From positions 147,692 through 208,865 of the forward strand of contig NZ_AOIL01000070.1 of NCBI RefSeq assembly GCF_000337595.1: a stretch of DNA of 61,174 bases. Direction: 5' to 3'. The notes beneath the pieces were generated by a model. That model saw nothing but the letters and a program-made list of their open reading frames with translations, ran no database searches and was not told the origin of the DNA. Shown one piece after another: positions 36,185 through 45,064 of this stretch (the first letter of the stretch is position 1; the number at the start of each line of letters is the position of its first letter). Source of the stretch: Natrialba taiwanensis DSM 12281. GTDB lineage: Archaea; Halobacteriota; Halobacteria; Halobacteriales; Natrialbaceae. The position numbers and the translations under genes are program-made.

Positions 36185-37357
36185 ATGGCAGACCTCACTA
36201 TCCCCGAATCGGAACACCGCGAGCGAAAGCGAACAGTGCTGGAGCGCGCCGACGCGGACGGGTACGACGGGCTCGTTCTCTTCGGATCGCTAAACATTCA
36301 CTACGTCACCGGCATGTATCACCTGCCGACCGAGCGGCCGGTCGCGCTCGGGATCACCGACGAGCGCGTCGAGGCCGTCGTTCCGCGACTCGAACAGGAA
36401 CACGCCTCCCGGGACGAGTTCATAATCGACGATGTCACGACGTACTTCGACTATCCCCAGGGTGAGCCGATGGAGGCGGTCGCCGATATGTGTGCCCGAC
36501 TCGGAATCGCCGACGGGAGCATTGCGGTCGATGCTGACGGGAGCCCGGCCCGAAACGGATACACCGGCCCCGCGCTCTCGTCGGTCGTCGCCGCGGATGT
36601 CGGTGTCGAGGAGTACATCACCGAGTTGCGCGAAACGAAAAGCGACCACGAAATCGAACTCATCCGCGAGGCGAGCGTTTGGGCCAACCTCGGCCATCGA
36701 CTCCTGCAGGAACACATCGAGCCGGGCCGACGCCCCATCGAAGTCCGGGCGGAAGTCGAGGCCGAGGCCGTCAAGACGATGCTCGATACGCTCGGCGACC
36801 GCTACGAGATGCGCTCGTGGGCGAACCCGATGCAGTGTCTGTTCACGACCGGCGACGTGACGGCACGACCCCACAGCATGGACCAGACGACGCGAATCGA
36901 ACGCGGGGACAACATCGTCACGATCGTCAAACCGAACGTCGGCGGCTACACAACTGAACTCGAGCGGACGATGTTCGTCGGGGAGGTCTCCGATGAGCAA
37001 CAGACGTACTTCGAGATCATGACGGAATCCCAGGAGATCGCGATCGACGCGATCGGACCGGGTGTCGAGTACGCCGCAGTCGAGGAGGCCGTCGTCGACT
37101 ACTACGAAGAGCAAGGCGTGGCCGAGTTCACCCAACATCACGCCGGCCACAACATCGGTATGCAGGGCCACGAACGGCCGTTTCTCGATGTCGACAGTGA
37201 CGGTGAAATCCGCCCGGGAGAACTGTTCACTGTCGAACCCGGATTCTACGTCCCCGATCTGGGCGGCTTTCGCCACTCCGATACGGTGCTCGTGACCGAC
37301 GATGGAACGGAGACGCTGACGTACTATCCCCGCGATCTCGAGAGCCTGATCGTTTGA
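36185..37357 (+). CDS. Creatinase-type M24 (pita-bread) hydrolase lacking canonical metal ligands
   Basis: 390 aa with the M24 fold: 'LRETKSDHEIELIREASVW' between the domains, 'CLFTTGDVTARPHSM', and 'HHAGHNIGMQGHERPFLD' (H319, H322) then 'FTVEPGFY'. The usual ligands are largely replaced: the DxG...GYxxDxTRT box reads 'VKPNVGGYTTELERT' (Asp gone, then Glu), and the last Glu is Ser in 'GFRHSDTVLV'. Metal-free creatinase and ectoine-hydrolase-type members look like this, so an aminopeptidase is unlikely. The enzyme probably opens a small C-N substrate. Neighbours are a symporter, a HTH_10 regulator and an aldehyde dehydrogenase. Confidence 0.8.
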   Translation: MADLTIPESEHRERKRTVLERADADGYDGLVLFGSLNIHYVTGMYHLPTERPVALGITDERVEAVVPRLEQEHASRDEFIIDDVTTYFDYPQGEPMEAVADMCARLGIADGSIAVDADGSPARNGYTGPALSSVVAADVGVEEYITELRETKSDHEIELIREASVWANLGHRLLQEHIEPGRRPIEVRAEVEAEAVKTMLDTLGDRYEMRSWANPMQCLFTTGDVTARPHSMDQTTRIERGDNIVTIVKPNVGGYTTELERTMFVGEVSDEQQTYFEIMTESQEIAIDAIGPGVEYAAVEEAVVDYYEEQGVAEFTQHHAGHNIGMQGHERPFLDVDSDGEIRPGELFTVEPGFYVPDLGGFRHSDTVLVTDDGTETLTYYPRDLESLIV

Positions 37358-37481
37358 GAAAGCGCCGACACAGCTCCGGGGAAACCACATATCTACTAGA
37401 TTGATGCCCATACTCTTTTCAATCGACACAATTAGCGGACAAAGCGCAACATAGAAGCCCTTGCTACAGACACGCAGAGAC

Positions 37482-38210
37482 ATGAGCCTGGAGCACGAGT
37501 TATCGAGCGTTCGATTAACCCTCGACCTGTGGCACCCGGACTGCTGGGCCATCGAAGCGACGGACCGAACGGGCGGTGGCGTCCTCGCACACGCGATCTA
37601 TAACTCTCCGAAGATCAAGAGCGATAAGCCCAGTCCGAATACGGTCGAGGGCCTGTTCACCGCGTTCGGCGATACCGCCGCAGAGGTCCGCGACCTCCTC
37701 GATGCGATCCGTGCGTCGAACCATGCCGGAGAACTGTTCGAGCTTCAAAAGCGGTTCGGACGTGCACGCAACGCCCCCGGCAACGTCGTCCGCGAGTTCT
37801 TCCTCGAGTACGATCCCGACGAGATGGTCTGTCCGACGCTCCTGGAGAACGGCTTCGTTCACAGCGCGCCGGTCCGAATCCAGAACGGGAGCGAGGAGTG
37901 GAACCTCTGTTTCGCGGGTGATCGATCCCGGATCGAAGAGTCCCTAGACGACGTGCGCGATCAGGCTGGCGCGGAGGTAACGATCACGTCGATTACGACC
38001 GCCGATTCGCCCGAGCGTTCGACGCGCGACCAGCGTCTCGATACGCTCACGACGGCCCAGCGCGAAGTGTTCGAACACGCCCGCGAGGCCGGCTACTACG
38101 AGTGGCCCCGCGAAATAACGACCCGCGAACTGGCGGCCGAACTCGACATCGCGAAGTCGACGCTGCTCGAACATCTGCGGACGGCTGAATCGAAGCTTCT
38201 GGACCCGTAG
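37482..38210 (+). CDS. HTH_10 (Bat-type) transcriptional regulator
   Basis: 242 aa from the ATG at 37482 (MSLEHELSSVRLTLDL). The C-terminal 50 residues are the HTH_10 domain: 'QREVFEHAREAGYYEWPR' then 'TTRELAAELDIAKSTLLEHLRTAESKLL'. The N-terminal 180 residues form the haloarchaeal bacterio-opsin-activator-like region. It lies between the M24 hydrolase and an aldehyde dehydrogenase on the same strand, so it probably controls this local set in response to a metabolite. Confidence 0.88.
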   Translation: MSLEHELSSVRLTLDLWHPDCWAIEATDRTGGGVLAHAIYNSPKIKSDKPSPNTVEGLFTAFGDTAAEVRDLLDAIRASNHAGELFELQKRFGRARNAPGNVVREFFLEYDPDEMVCPTLLENGFVHSAPVRIQNGSEEWNLCFAGDRSRIEESLDDVRDQAGAEVTITSITTADSPERSTRDQRLDTLTTAQREVFEHAREAGYYEWPREITTRELAAELDIAKSTLLEHLRTAESKLLDP

Positions 38211-38489
38211 TCGCGCTCCCGTAATCTCGCTCCAAACGGCCGATCAACGCAGAATCCCCGTCGAAGACAGACGACAGACACGGACGAGATCCTCCTTTCG
38301 CTCTCGAACTCGTCGGGAGACGTCGGGGAGTCGTTCGGGATCCTTCCGAGTTCGCTCGAGATTCGCCCGGGAGCAGGCGTTCAAGGCCGTTCCCGCCGTA
38401 TTCATTGTCTTTACTAGTATTGAAATAAATTGTCGACACGTGACCATGATCGGTGGGGATTACATGGGATTAGCGCGTAATCACGAACT

Positions 38490-40025
38490 ATGTCGCACCA
38501 ATCCGGAACGCAACTGAACCAACATTACATCGACGGCGAGTGGACCGACGGCGACGGCTCGGACACGTTCGCAAGCGAGAGCCCCGCAACGGGAGAGACG
38601 CTGGCGGAGTTCACACGCGGCACCGAGGCCGATGTCGATGCTGCGCTGGCCGCAGCGGACGAGGCCACCGAGGAGTGGCGTGAACTCTCGTATATCGACC
38701 GTGCGGAGTATCTCTGGGAGATCTATCACGAACTGCGCGACCGGCATCAGGAATTAGGCGAGGTCGTCTCCAAGGAGTGTGGCAAGGAGATTTCGGAAGG
38801 GAAAGCCGACGTGACCGAAGCCTGGCACATGGTCGAGTGGGCGGCGGGCAACGCTCGCCACCCCCACGGTGACGTGGTTCCGTCGGAAGTCGGTGCCAAG
38901 GACGCCTACATGCGCCGGAAGCCACGGGGCGTCGTCGGCTGTATCACACCCTGGAACTTCCCGGTCGCGATTCCGTTCTGGCACATGGCTATCGCCCTCG
39001 TGGAAGGGAATACGGTCGTCTGGAAGCCGGCCGAACAGACGCCGTGGTGTGGCCAGATTATCGCCGAGATGTTCGACGACGCCGGCATTCCCGACGGCGT
39101 GTTCAACATGGTCCAGGGCTTCGGCGACGCCGGCGCAGCGATCACGGACGACGACCGCGTCGACACCGTTCTCTTTACAGGCTCGGCAGAGGTCGGCCAG
39201 GAAATCGCCGGCAAGGTCGGCGGCGAACCCGGCAAGCTCGCAGCGTGTGAGATGGGCGGCAAGAACGGCATCGTCATCACCGAGGAAGCCGATCTGGACA
39301 TCGCCGTTCACTCGGCGATCATGTCCTCGTTCAAGACCACGGGTCAGCGTTGTGTCTCTTCCGAGCGCCTGATCGTCCACACGGACGTTTACGACGAGTT
39401 CAAGGAGCGCTACGTCGAGATCGCCAAAGACGTCGCCGTTGGCGATCCGCTCGAAGAATCGACGTTCATGGGGCCGGCGATCGAGCCCGAACACGTCGAG
39501 AAGATCCGCAAGCACAACGAACTCGCCGAGCAGGAGGGAGCGAACGTCCTCGTCGACCGTTTCGAACTCGGCGAAGACGAGATCCCGGACGGCCACGAAG
39601 ACGGCAACTGGGTCGGTCCGTTCGTGTACGAGATCGAGTACGACACGGATCTGCGCTGTCTCAAAGAGGAGTGCTTCGGACCCCACGTCGCCCTGCTCGA
39701 ATACGAGGGCGACATCGAGGATGCCGTCGAGATTCACAACGACACGCCCTACGGTCTCGCCGGCGCTGTGATCTCCGAGGATTACCGCCAGATCAACTAC
39801 TTCCGCGATCACGCCGAGATCGGTCTCGCGTACGCGAATCTGCCGTGTATCGGTGCCGAAGTGCACCTGCCGTTCGGCGGAGTTAAAAAGTCCGGCAACG
39901 GTTACCCCTCGGCTCGCGAGGCCATCGAGGCCGTCACCGAGCGCACCGCCTGGACGATGAACAACTCCAAAGATATCCAGATGGCGCAGGGCCTCTCGGC
40001 CGACATCACCACGCAGGACGACTGA
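38490..40025 (+). CDS. NAD(P)-dependent aldehyde dehydrogenase
   Basis: 511-aa ALDH. Catalytic Cys288 in 'KTTGQRCVSSERL', Glu254 in 'ACEMGGKNGIV', and the fold box 'TPWNFPVAIPFWHMAIAL' are present. It resembles the ketoglutarate-semialdehyde and aminoadipate-semialdehyde subgroups, oxidising an aldehyde to an acid. Its place after the M24 hydrolase and Bat-type regulator suggests a late step in the same breakdown route (inference). An AT-rich segment at about 38400-38435 is a probable promoter area. Confidence 0.93.
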   Translation: MSHQSGTQLNQHYIDGEWTDGDGSDTFASESPATGETLAEFTRGTEADVDAALAAADEATEEWRELSYIDRAEYLWEIYHELRDRHQELGEVVSKECGKEISEGKADVTEAWHMVEWAAGNARHPHGDVVPSEVGAKDAYMRRKPRGVVGCITPWNFPVAIPFWHMAIALVEGNTVVWKPAEQTPWCGQIIAEMFDDAGIPDGVFNMVQGFGDAGAAITDDDRVDTVLFTGSAEVGQEIAGKVGGEPGKLAACEMGGKNGIVITEEADLDIAVHSAIMSSFKTTGQRCVSSERLIVHTDVYDEFKERYVEIAKDVAVGDPLEESTFMGPAIEPEHVEKIRKHNELAEQEGANVLVDRFELGEDEIPDGHEDGNWVGPFVYEIEYDTDLRCLKEECFGPHVALLEYEGDIEDAVEIHNDTPYGLAGAVISEDYRQINYFRDHAEIGLAYANLPCIGAEVHLPFGGVKKSGNGYPSAREAIEAVTERTAWTMNNSKDIQMAQGLSADITTQDD

Positions 40026-40465
40026 CCGTCGCTGCCGACACGCTGTTCCTGGGCTTTTCTTCTCTTGTGAGTCTGTCTCAACCGGCCAGGCAGAACGACG
40101 AGTTCAGTTGTCAGTTACTGGTTGTGTCAGTGAGTGCTGAACGGTAGCAATGAGAACTGAGCAGTGAGCAATGAGTAGTAAGTAGTGAGCAATGGCTGGT
40201 AACTGGTAAAAGGCGAAAGGAAGATGCGGACGAGGTGACGAGGAGACGGGAGTGCTCGTTCCCGGGAACGAGCAGTGCCGGGCCGGAGACGCGCTTGCCG
40301 GGTACGACGTGAAAAGCGTCTGTACCGGCATCCGTATTTCGATTTGCTGGACCAAAAAGTCAGCGGTCAGCGAATGTCGAATGTGATCTAGTGACACAGC
40401 ATCTCGCTGCCGGTTCCGCGTTTCCGTGTTGTCGTCGCGGTCTCGGATTTCCAGTTCGAGGCGAT
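40026..40465. other. Gene-free convergent intergenic stretch with repeats and a dyad
   Basis: 440 nt between an ALDH and a nitrilase that converge. It has a simple-repeat zone (40103-40210) with AGTGAGCAATG at 40163-40173 and again at 40184-40194 (21-nt period), and a perfect dyad at 40253-40274. No gene is supportable. Confidence 0.6.
40253..40274. repeat. Perfect 22-nt palindrome
   Basis: TGCTCGTTCCC followed by its exact reverse complement, with no loop. It lies between two converging genes, 190 nt from the nearest stop codon. Confidence 0.75.
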
Positions 40466-41323
40466 CTAGAACCGTCGGTCGCGTAGGGCGGGAAACTCCT
40501 CGCGTACGGCGGACACCGTTTCGCGGTCGAGTTCGGCCATTACGAGGTCGGGATCGTCGCCGGTCGAGGCGAGCGTGACGCCCCAGGGATCGGTGACGGT
40601 CGAGCGGCCGAGCAGCGTCGTCGTGTCGCCGGTGTCGCCGTCGGTGAACTGGCCGGAGCCGTTGATCGTCGCCACGTAACACTGGTTTTCGATGGCTCGC
40701 GCTCGCGAGAGCGTCTGCCAGTGTTCGAGTCGCGGGTAGGGCCACGCGCTCGGGACGAGGACGAGTTCAGCGCCAGCATCCACCAAGTGGCGGTAGAGTG
40801 CGGGAAAGCGCAGGTCGTAGCAGGTCGTCACGCCGACGGTCAGTCGGCCGATGGTTGCGGTTTCGATCCGTTCGCCGGGAACGAGCAGGTCGGATTCGGC
40901 GGAGTCGTAGCCGAAGAGGTGGTGTTTGCGGTAGACCAGTTGCAGGTCGCCGTCGGCGTCGAACAGCGCGGCAGTGTTGGCGAGTCCGCTGTCGGCGGGC
41001 GTGTCTACGGCGGTGGTCGCGCCGAGATCCTCGACGATACTGCCGGCGAGAACGGCGATGTCGTGTTCGTCGGCCGCCTCTCGGAGGCGCGCGTTCGTCG
41101 TGCCGAGCAGGGGTTGTGCATCACGTTCGTACCGGTCGAACGCGAAGTAGCCCACGTTGAACAGTTCGGGGAGGGCGACCAGATCGGCACCGCGGGCGGC
41201 CGCGCGGTCGATCGCGTCGAGTGCCCGGTCGACGTTTTCCTCGAGTGCACCGGCTTCGACGCGGAGTTGGGCCAGGGCCAGCGTGAGCGGTGGCGTTGCC
41301 TGGAATGTGGTTTCGGCAGTCAT
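40466..41323 (-). CDS. Carbon-nitrogen hydrolase (nitrilase superfamily)
   Basis: 285 aa with the Glu-Lys-Cys triad of the superfamily: E53 in 'LVALPELFNVGYF', K133 in 'LVYRKHHLFGYD', C168 in 'VTTCYDLRFPALYR'. It looks like the omega-amidase/Nit2-type group, hydrolysing small amides such as 2-oxoglutaramate. Its stop is close to the gene-poor dyad region. It overlaps the upstream SRPBCC gene by 4 nt (ATGA), so the two are co-translated. Confidence 0.9.
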   Translation of the reverse strand: MTAETTFQATPPLTLALAQLRVEAGALEENVDRALDAIDRAAARGADLVALPELFNVGYFAFDRYERDAQPLLGTTNARLREAADEHDIAVLAGSIVEDLGATTAVDTPADSGLANTAALFDADGDLQLVYRKHHLFGYDSAESDLLVPGERIETATIGRLTVGVTTCYDLRFPALYRHLVDAGAELVLVPSAWPYPRLEHWQTLSRARAIENQCYVATINGSGQFTDGDTGDTTTLLGRSTVTDPWGVTLASTGDDPDLVMAELDRETVSAVREEFPALRDRRF

Positions 41324-41754
41324 CGTGTCGCCTGAAGGTGACGCTCGAGTTCGTCGCGGAGGTTCTCGAGTTCGTCGTCGAGGTTGCGTTTGAAGAACTG
41401 CTCGACGCCCGGGAGTTTGCCGTCGACGACGAAGTGGTTCTCGAGGCGCGCCCCGGTTTCGGTCGCGACGATTTCGTGTTCGCCGGTGACGTCCAGGACG
41501 CTCGAGTTGCCGACGAACTTGACGTATTCCGGCGGTCTTCGTGTCACGTCTTCGGTGTCGACGGTGACGGTCCGTCGAACGAACGGAATCGGCAGGGCGA
41601 CCTGCCAGGTAACCTTGTGGCTTGCCGGGTCGGTGACGGTGAACTCGTCGACGACGCTGATCGCGCGGGCGCGGTTCTCGGGATCGGCGATAAACGACCA
41701 GACGCGTTCGGGTGGTGCCGATAGCTCGAACGACCGGTCGACCCGTACAGTCAT
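41320..41754 (-). CDS. SRPBCC (START-like) superfamily protein
   Basis: 144 aa with the SRPBCC fold: 'VDRSFELSAPPERVWSFIADP' at the N-terminus, 'GEHEIVATETGARLENHFVV' in the beta sheet and a C-terminal helix 'FKRNLDDELENLRDELERHL'. Binds a hydrophobic ligand in related proteins (COQ10/START-like). It is the first gene of an ATGA-coupled pair with the nitrilase; a shared role is unknown. Confidence 0.82.
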   Translation of the reverse strand: MTVRVDRSFELSAPPERVWSFIADPENRARAISVVDEFTVTDPASHKVTWQVALPIPFVRRTVTVDTEDVTRRPPEYVKFVGNSSVLDVTGEHEIVATETGARLENHFVVDGKLPGVEQFFKRNLDDELENLRDELERHLQATR

Positions 41755-41856
41755 GCCACTAACTGTGCGCGTAGTGGATAAAAAGACCGTGGGACCGTCA
41801 TGAATCGAACGGAGAGTCGAAGACCGGTCTGGTAACGCAATTCGAACTGGGAGTCA

Positions 41857-42093
41857 TCAGGCGGTTGAGGAGCTCAGGGTTACCTTCCACGTGGTCGAAC
41901 GCGCACGGCCCCACTTTTCGATGTCCACGTCGTCGGATTTCTCCGCGAGGTGTGGGAGGCGCGCGCCAACCTGTTTCGACGAAAGTCCGATCGCATCGGC
42001 GATGTTTTTCGACCGGAAGTAACGTTCACCACGGGTAGCGCTCTCGCGCAGATACGAGATAATCCGCTGTTCTTCGTCGGAGTAGTCGGTCAT
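41857..42093 (-). CDS. Small winged-helix DNA-binding-like protein
   Basis: 78 aa. 'EEQRIISYLRESATRGERYFRSKNIADAIGLSSKQVGARLPHL' has the arrangement of a winged helix-turn-helix, with the 'NIADAIGLSSKQVGARLPHLA' helices at about 29-50. No partner domain. Conserved in haloarchaea as a small orphan; likely a transcription factor or chromatin-associated protein. Confidence 0.65.
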   Translation of the reverse strand: MTDYSDEEQRIISYLRESATRGERYFRSKNIADAIGLSSKQVGARLPHLAEKSDDVDIEKWGRARSTTWKVTLSSSTA

Positions 42094-42161
42094 CGTCCGT
42101 ACGAAACATAGGAGGCCGCCGCTCTTAACTCTTGACGGCCGTTATGGCATGTGTTGGCGCG

Positions 42162-42350
42162 TCAGTCCCAGTAGAGATGAATGCCAACAACTGCGAGTGA
42201 ACTGAAGAGGACGGCACCGGCGAACCCGAAGGCAGCATCGATTTCCGGCGCGCCCGTCACCATCACGAGTGCGCCGATCGTGGCGAGCGCACCGAGTGCA
42301 AGCGCCAACCCGACGCCCTTGTCCGTCGTTGTCTCCGATTGCGTAGCCAT
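42162..42350 (-). CDS. Small two-helix membrane protein
   Basis: 62 aa from the ATG at 42350 (MATQSETTTDKG), after an in-frame but unlikely Met at 42386. A hydrophilic 12-residue N-tail is followed by two membrane helices ('LALALGALATIGALVMV', 'AFGFAGAVLFSSLAVVGIHLY'). Haloarchaeal orphan; function unknown. Confidence 0.6.
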   Translation of the reverse strand: MATQSETTTDKGVGLALALGALATIGALVMVTGAPEIDAAFGFAGAVLFSSLAVVGIHLYWD

Positions 42351-42456
42351 ACTCGTGGGTTTGTCAATGGGGTCTCTTAATTGCACTTATTCCGGCCAGC
42401 GAGAGGGTGTGTCACACCCGGTTGATCGTCGTCGCCGCCCGGCACCGCACACCGTT

Positions 42457-43488
42457 TCAGTTAATCGTCGTGTGCTCCGATTCCTCGTTCAGCGCGAGGT
42501 TTGCCGCGATTTCCGCGTTTCGCATCGCGTACTGGGCGGTCTGCTGGAGGCTCACGAGGACTTCCCGAACGCGAAGGAGTTCTTCGTTCGACATCTCCGG
42601 TAGCTCTACCAGGATTTCGTCCTCACGGTCGGCGATCTCGTGGAAGAGTTCACGAACCTTGTTCGATTTGTCGTAATCGCGTTCGACGGCGGATTCGACC
42701 GCGAGCGAGGTGATCTCGTCGACCAGATCGTTCAGTTCGCGGATGTCGCGCATGACGGAACCCTCGACGTCGAGCGTGTGGCCGTTCGTCTCGATGACGA
42801 TCTCCGCGATGTCCTCGCCGTTGTCGGCCGTGAGTTCGAGGTTCTTCGCGATCGAGCGGTAGCCGATGAGCGGAAAGCCGCTGTTGAGGCCGACCGCACG
42901 CGCGAGGTTCGGGTTCTGGTAGGCCGTAAAGATGAGTCGCAAGAGGAGGACGAAGATCTTGTTCGCCTGTCGCTCGCGGTTGAGCGCCCGCTGTGCAAGG
43001 TCGGTATTCCCGTGAGCGAGCGCCTTGATCCCTTCGCCTCGCATCGTCTGTCCGGTTCGTTCGAGTCGCTCGAGCAGGTTATCGAGCGTAAAGTCCTCCG
43101 GGTCGACCGAACAGCGAATCGCGATACTCTCGGGCGTCTCCTCGATGACGCCCAGGCCCATCAGTTGCGTCTCGGCCTGGTACACCGCGTTGATGTGCGC
43201 AGATTCGAGCGCCCCCTCTTCGCGCTCGATTCGAATGACACGCCGGCCGAGGACGTACTGGGCGACGATCGCCCGTTCGACGGCCCCAGCGTCCAGGTTG
43301 TCCGCGTGGATAATCGCCTCCGTCTCTTCTGAACTCGCAGACTCGGGCATCACCGTTAGCGTCCCCTTGCCGCTCGTTCGGAGTGAGACCTCGTCTCCCT
43401 TCTCAACGTCCTGTTCGGACGCCCACTCGGCAGGCAGGGTCATCGCTAGCGTGGATGGCCCGAGTCGCTGGACTTTCCGCGTTTCCAT
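42457..43488 (-). CDS. AbrB-PhoU fusion phosphate-uptake regulator
   Basis: 343 aa. The first 50 residues are an AbrB/SpoVT-like swapped hairpin ('METRKVQRLGPSTLAMTLPAEWA'); the remainder is PhoU-like three-helix bundle repeats ('LLERLERTGQTMRGEGIKAL', 'DIRELNDLVDEITSLAVESAVE'). Haloarchaeal fusions of this type regulate the phosphate (Pst) response. No pst gene is in the window, so the target is elsewhere or different. Confidence 0.88.
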   Translation of the reverse strand: METRKVQRLGPSTLAMTLPAEWASEQDVEKGDEVSLRTSGKGTLTVMPESASSEETEAIIHADNLDAGAVERAIVAQYVLGRRVIRIEREEGALESAHINAVYQAETQLMGLGVIEETPESIAIRCSVDPEDFTLDNLLERLERTGQTMRGEGIKALAHGNTDLAQRALNRERQANKIFVLLLRLIFTAYQNPNLARAVGLNSGFPLIGYRSIAKNLELTADNGEDIAEIVIETNGHTLDVEGSVMRDIRELNDLVDEITSLAVESAVERDYDKSNKVRELFHEIADREDEILVELPEMSNEELLRVREVLVSLQQTAQYAMRNAEIAANLALNEESEHTTIN

Positions 43489-43593
43489 GCTCTCCCCGTA
43501 GTAGCGACACGACCTTAATATTGACTATACACCCATTATGTGAAACGCCGAGAGTTATATGGTTCTGGTTCTCACCCGTTTATCTCCGCCCCC

Positions 43594-44781
43594 TTAAACA
43601 ACGTTTACGAGTCGGGTCGTGAACCGCCCCGTTCGAACCTGCTGCCAGCCGCGCAGTTCATCGTTGATCGTTTCATCGTCCGTGTCGACGCGCAGCGCCT
43701 CGATTCCGTCGAGTTTGTCCTCGTCGGCGACGACGACGAGTTCGTCTGCGAACTCGATGACGGGCGGGGAAATCTGGTGGTTGCCGCGGCCGAAGATGAC
43801 GCCCTGGCCGCCGATGGGTGAGACGACGATCGTCGCGGGTTCGTCGAGTGCAGCCAGAATCTCGGATTCCGACGCATCGCGCGCGAGCAGCGTTCCGTTT
43901 CGCGTTTCGTCTGCCTCGTCTCTGTCGCCCGCTGACTCGGTGTTCGAACCGGGACCGGCGCGCCAGACATCCACCCCGAGCGGAGCGGAATCGATGCCGA
44001 GTTCGGATTCGATCGCGCCGACGGTGCCGCCGGGGCCGAAGACGTAGGTTCGTCCGGGCTCGATGTCGCGGGCGAAGCCGGCCGCCAGCGCGTCGACGGT
44101 GCCGCTCGAGAGCTGTTTGCTCGACTGGACGTTCGGAGCGACCGGGACGGGGACGACGGCTTTGAGTTCCGAACGGACTTCGCCCTCGCGGTAGGCCGCC
44201 TCGTCGATGTCGTTGACCTCGCGGGATTCGACGCGGTCGAACTCGGCGGCGATTCGACCGGCATCGGTCGGGGTGACGGCGAAGACGGAGGAGTAGATTT
44301 TGACGCCGGCGGGGACGCCGAGCATCGGCGTCAGTGGCGGCCGTTCATTGCCCGTGCTGTGCTCAGCCCCTTCGGTGTCTTCGAGAGCCGCAGCGACGTC
44401 GACCGCCGTTCCGTCGCCGCCGACGAACAGGACGAGGGAAACGTCGTGATCGAGCAGCGCGCGAACGGTCCGGCGGGTGTCTGCGGCGGTCGTTTCGGCG
44501 GTAGCGGGGTCGACGGTCGAGTCGGCGGTCGGATCGTAGACGGTGACCGGTTCGTAGCCGGCATCGCGCGCGGCGAACTCGCCCATGATGCCGGTCGCGG
44601 TGTAGACGGTCGCGTCCGGGGCGTGGCGGAAGAGGGCAGTCAGCGCCTCGCGCGCTCGCGTCGGGGCGCGCGGTTCGGCACCGCGCTCGCGAGCCTCGGC
44701 GAGTGTCTCGTCGGTTCCTTTGAGTCCAACTCGGCCGCCCATGCCGGCGATCGGGTTGACGACGACGCCCAGCGCGTCCAT
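43594..44781 (-). CDS. ATP-NAD kinase family protein
   Basis: 395 aa. 'LGVVVNPIAGMGGRVGLKGTD' near the N-terminus and 'LVLFVGGDGTAVDVAAAL' (the GGDGT motif) mark the NAD/diacylglycerol kinase superfamily. A C-terminal substrate domain ends 'VVSPIGGQGVIFGRGNHQISP'. Members of this longer type are annotated as ATP-NAD or polyphosphate-dependent kinases; substrate not proved. It is divergent from a 42-aa membrane protein. Confidence 0.82.
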   Translation of the reverse strand: MDALGVVVNPIAGMGGRVGLKGTDETLAEARERGAEPRAPTRAREALTALFRHAPDATVYTATGIMGEFAARDAGYEPVTVYDPTADSTVDPATAETTAADTRRTVRALLDHDVSLVLFVGGDGTAVDVAAALEDTEGAEHSTGNERPPLTPMLGVPAGVKIYSSVFAVTPTDAGRIAAEFDRVESREVNDIDEAAYREGEVRSELKAVVPVPVAPNVQSSKQLSSGTVDALAAGFARDIEPGRTYVFGPGGTVGAIESELGIDSAPLGVDVWRAGPGSNTESAGDRDEADETRNGTLLARDASESEILAALDEPATIVVSPIGGQGVIFGRGNHQISPPVIEFADELVVVADEDKLDGIEALRVDTDDETINDELRGWQQVRTGRFTTRLVNVV

Positions 44782-44908
44782 GGCCGGGCTACGGGGGGCG
44801 ATTCAAAAAGCCGTGCGATTGCGCCCCTGTCACGGCGACCGGTCGCCGAGTCCGTCGTTATTGGGCCGTTTCTCAAAAACTAAGAGGGATCGGGCTAGAG
44901 CACCGTTC

Positions 44909-45037
44909 ATGAACGAACTACCATACGTTCTTGCGGCGGAGTCGGAACTTCCGATGCCGATGGAGTACGTCGGGTGGAGCGCCCTGGCCCTGAGTCTTCT
45001 CGTCACGATCGCCTGGCTCGCCTACTTCTACCGGTAA
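44909..45037 (+). CDS. Small membrane protein, 42 aa
   Basis: ATG at 44909 gives MNELPYVLAAESELPMPMEY, then one transmembrane helix (ALALSLLVTIAWLAYFYR). Found in an otherwise short gap and keeps a clear frame. Too short to assign; no recognised motif. Confidence 0.45.
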   Translation: MNELPYVLAAESELPMPMEYVGWSALALSLLVTIAWLAYFYR

Positions 45038-45064
45038 TTCGACGGCACGACTGGTGGACGCCGA

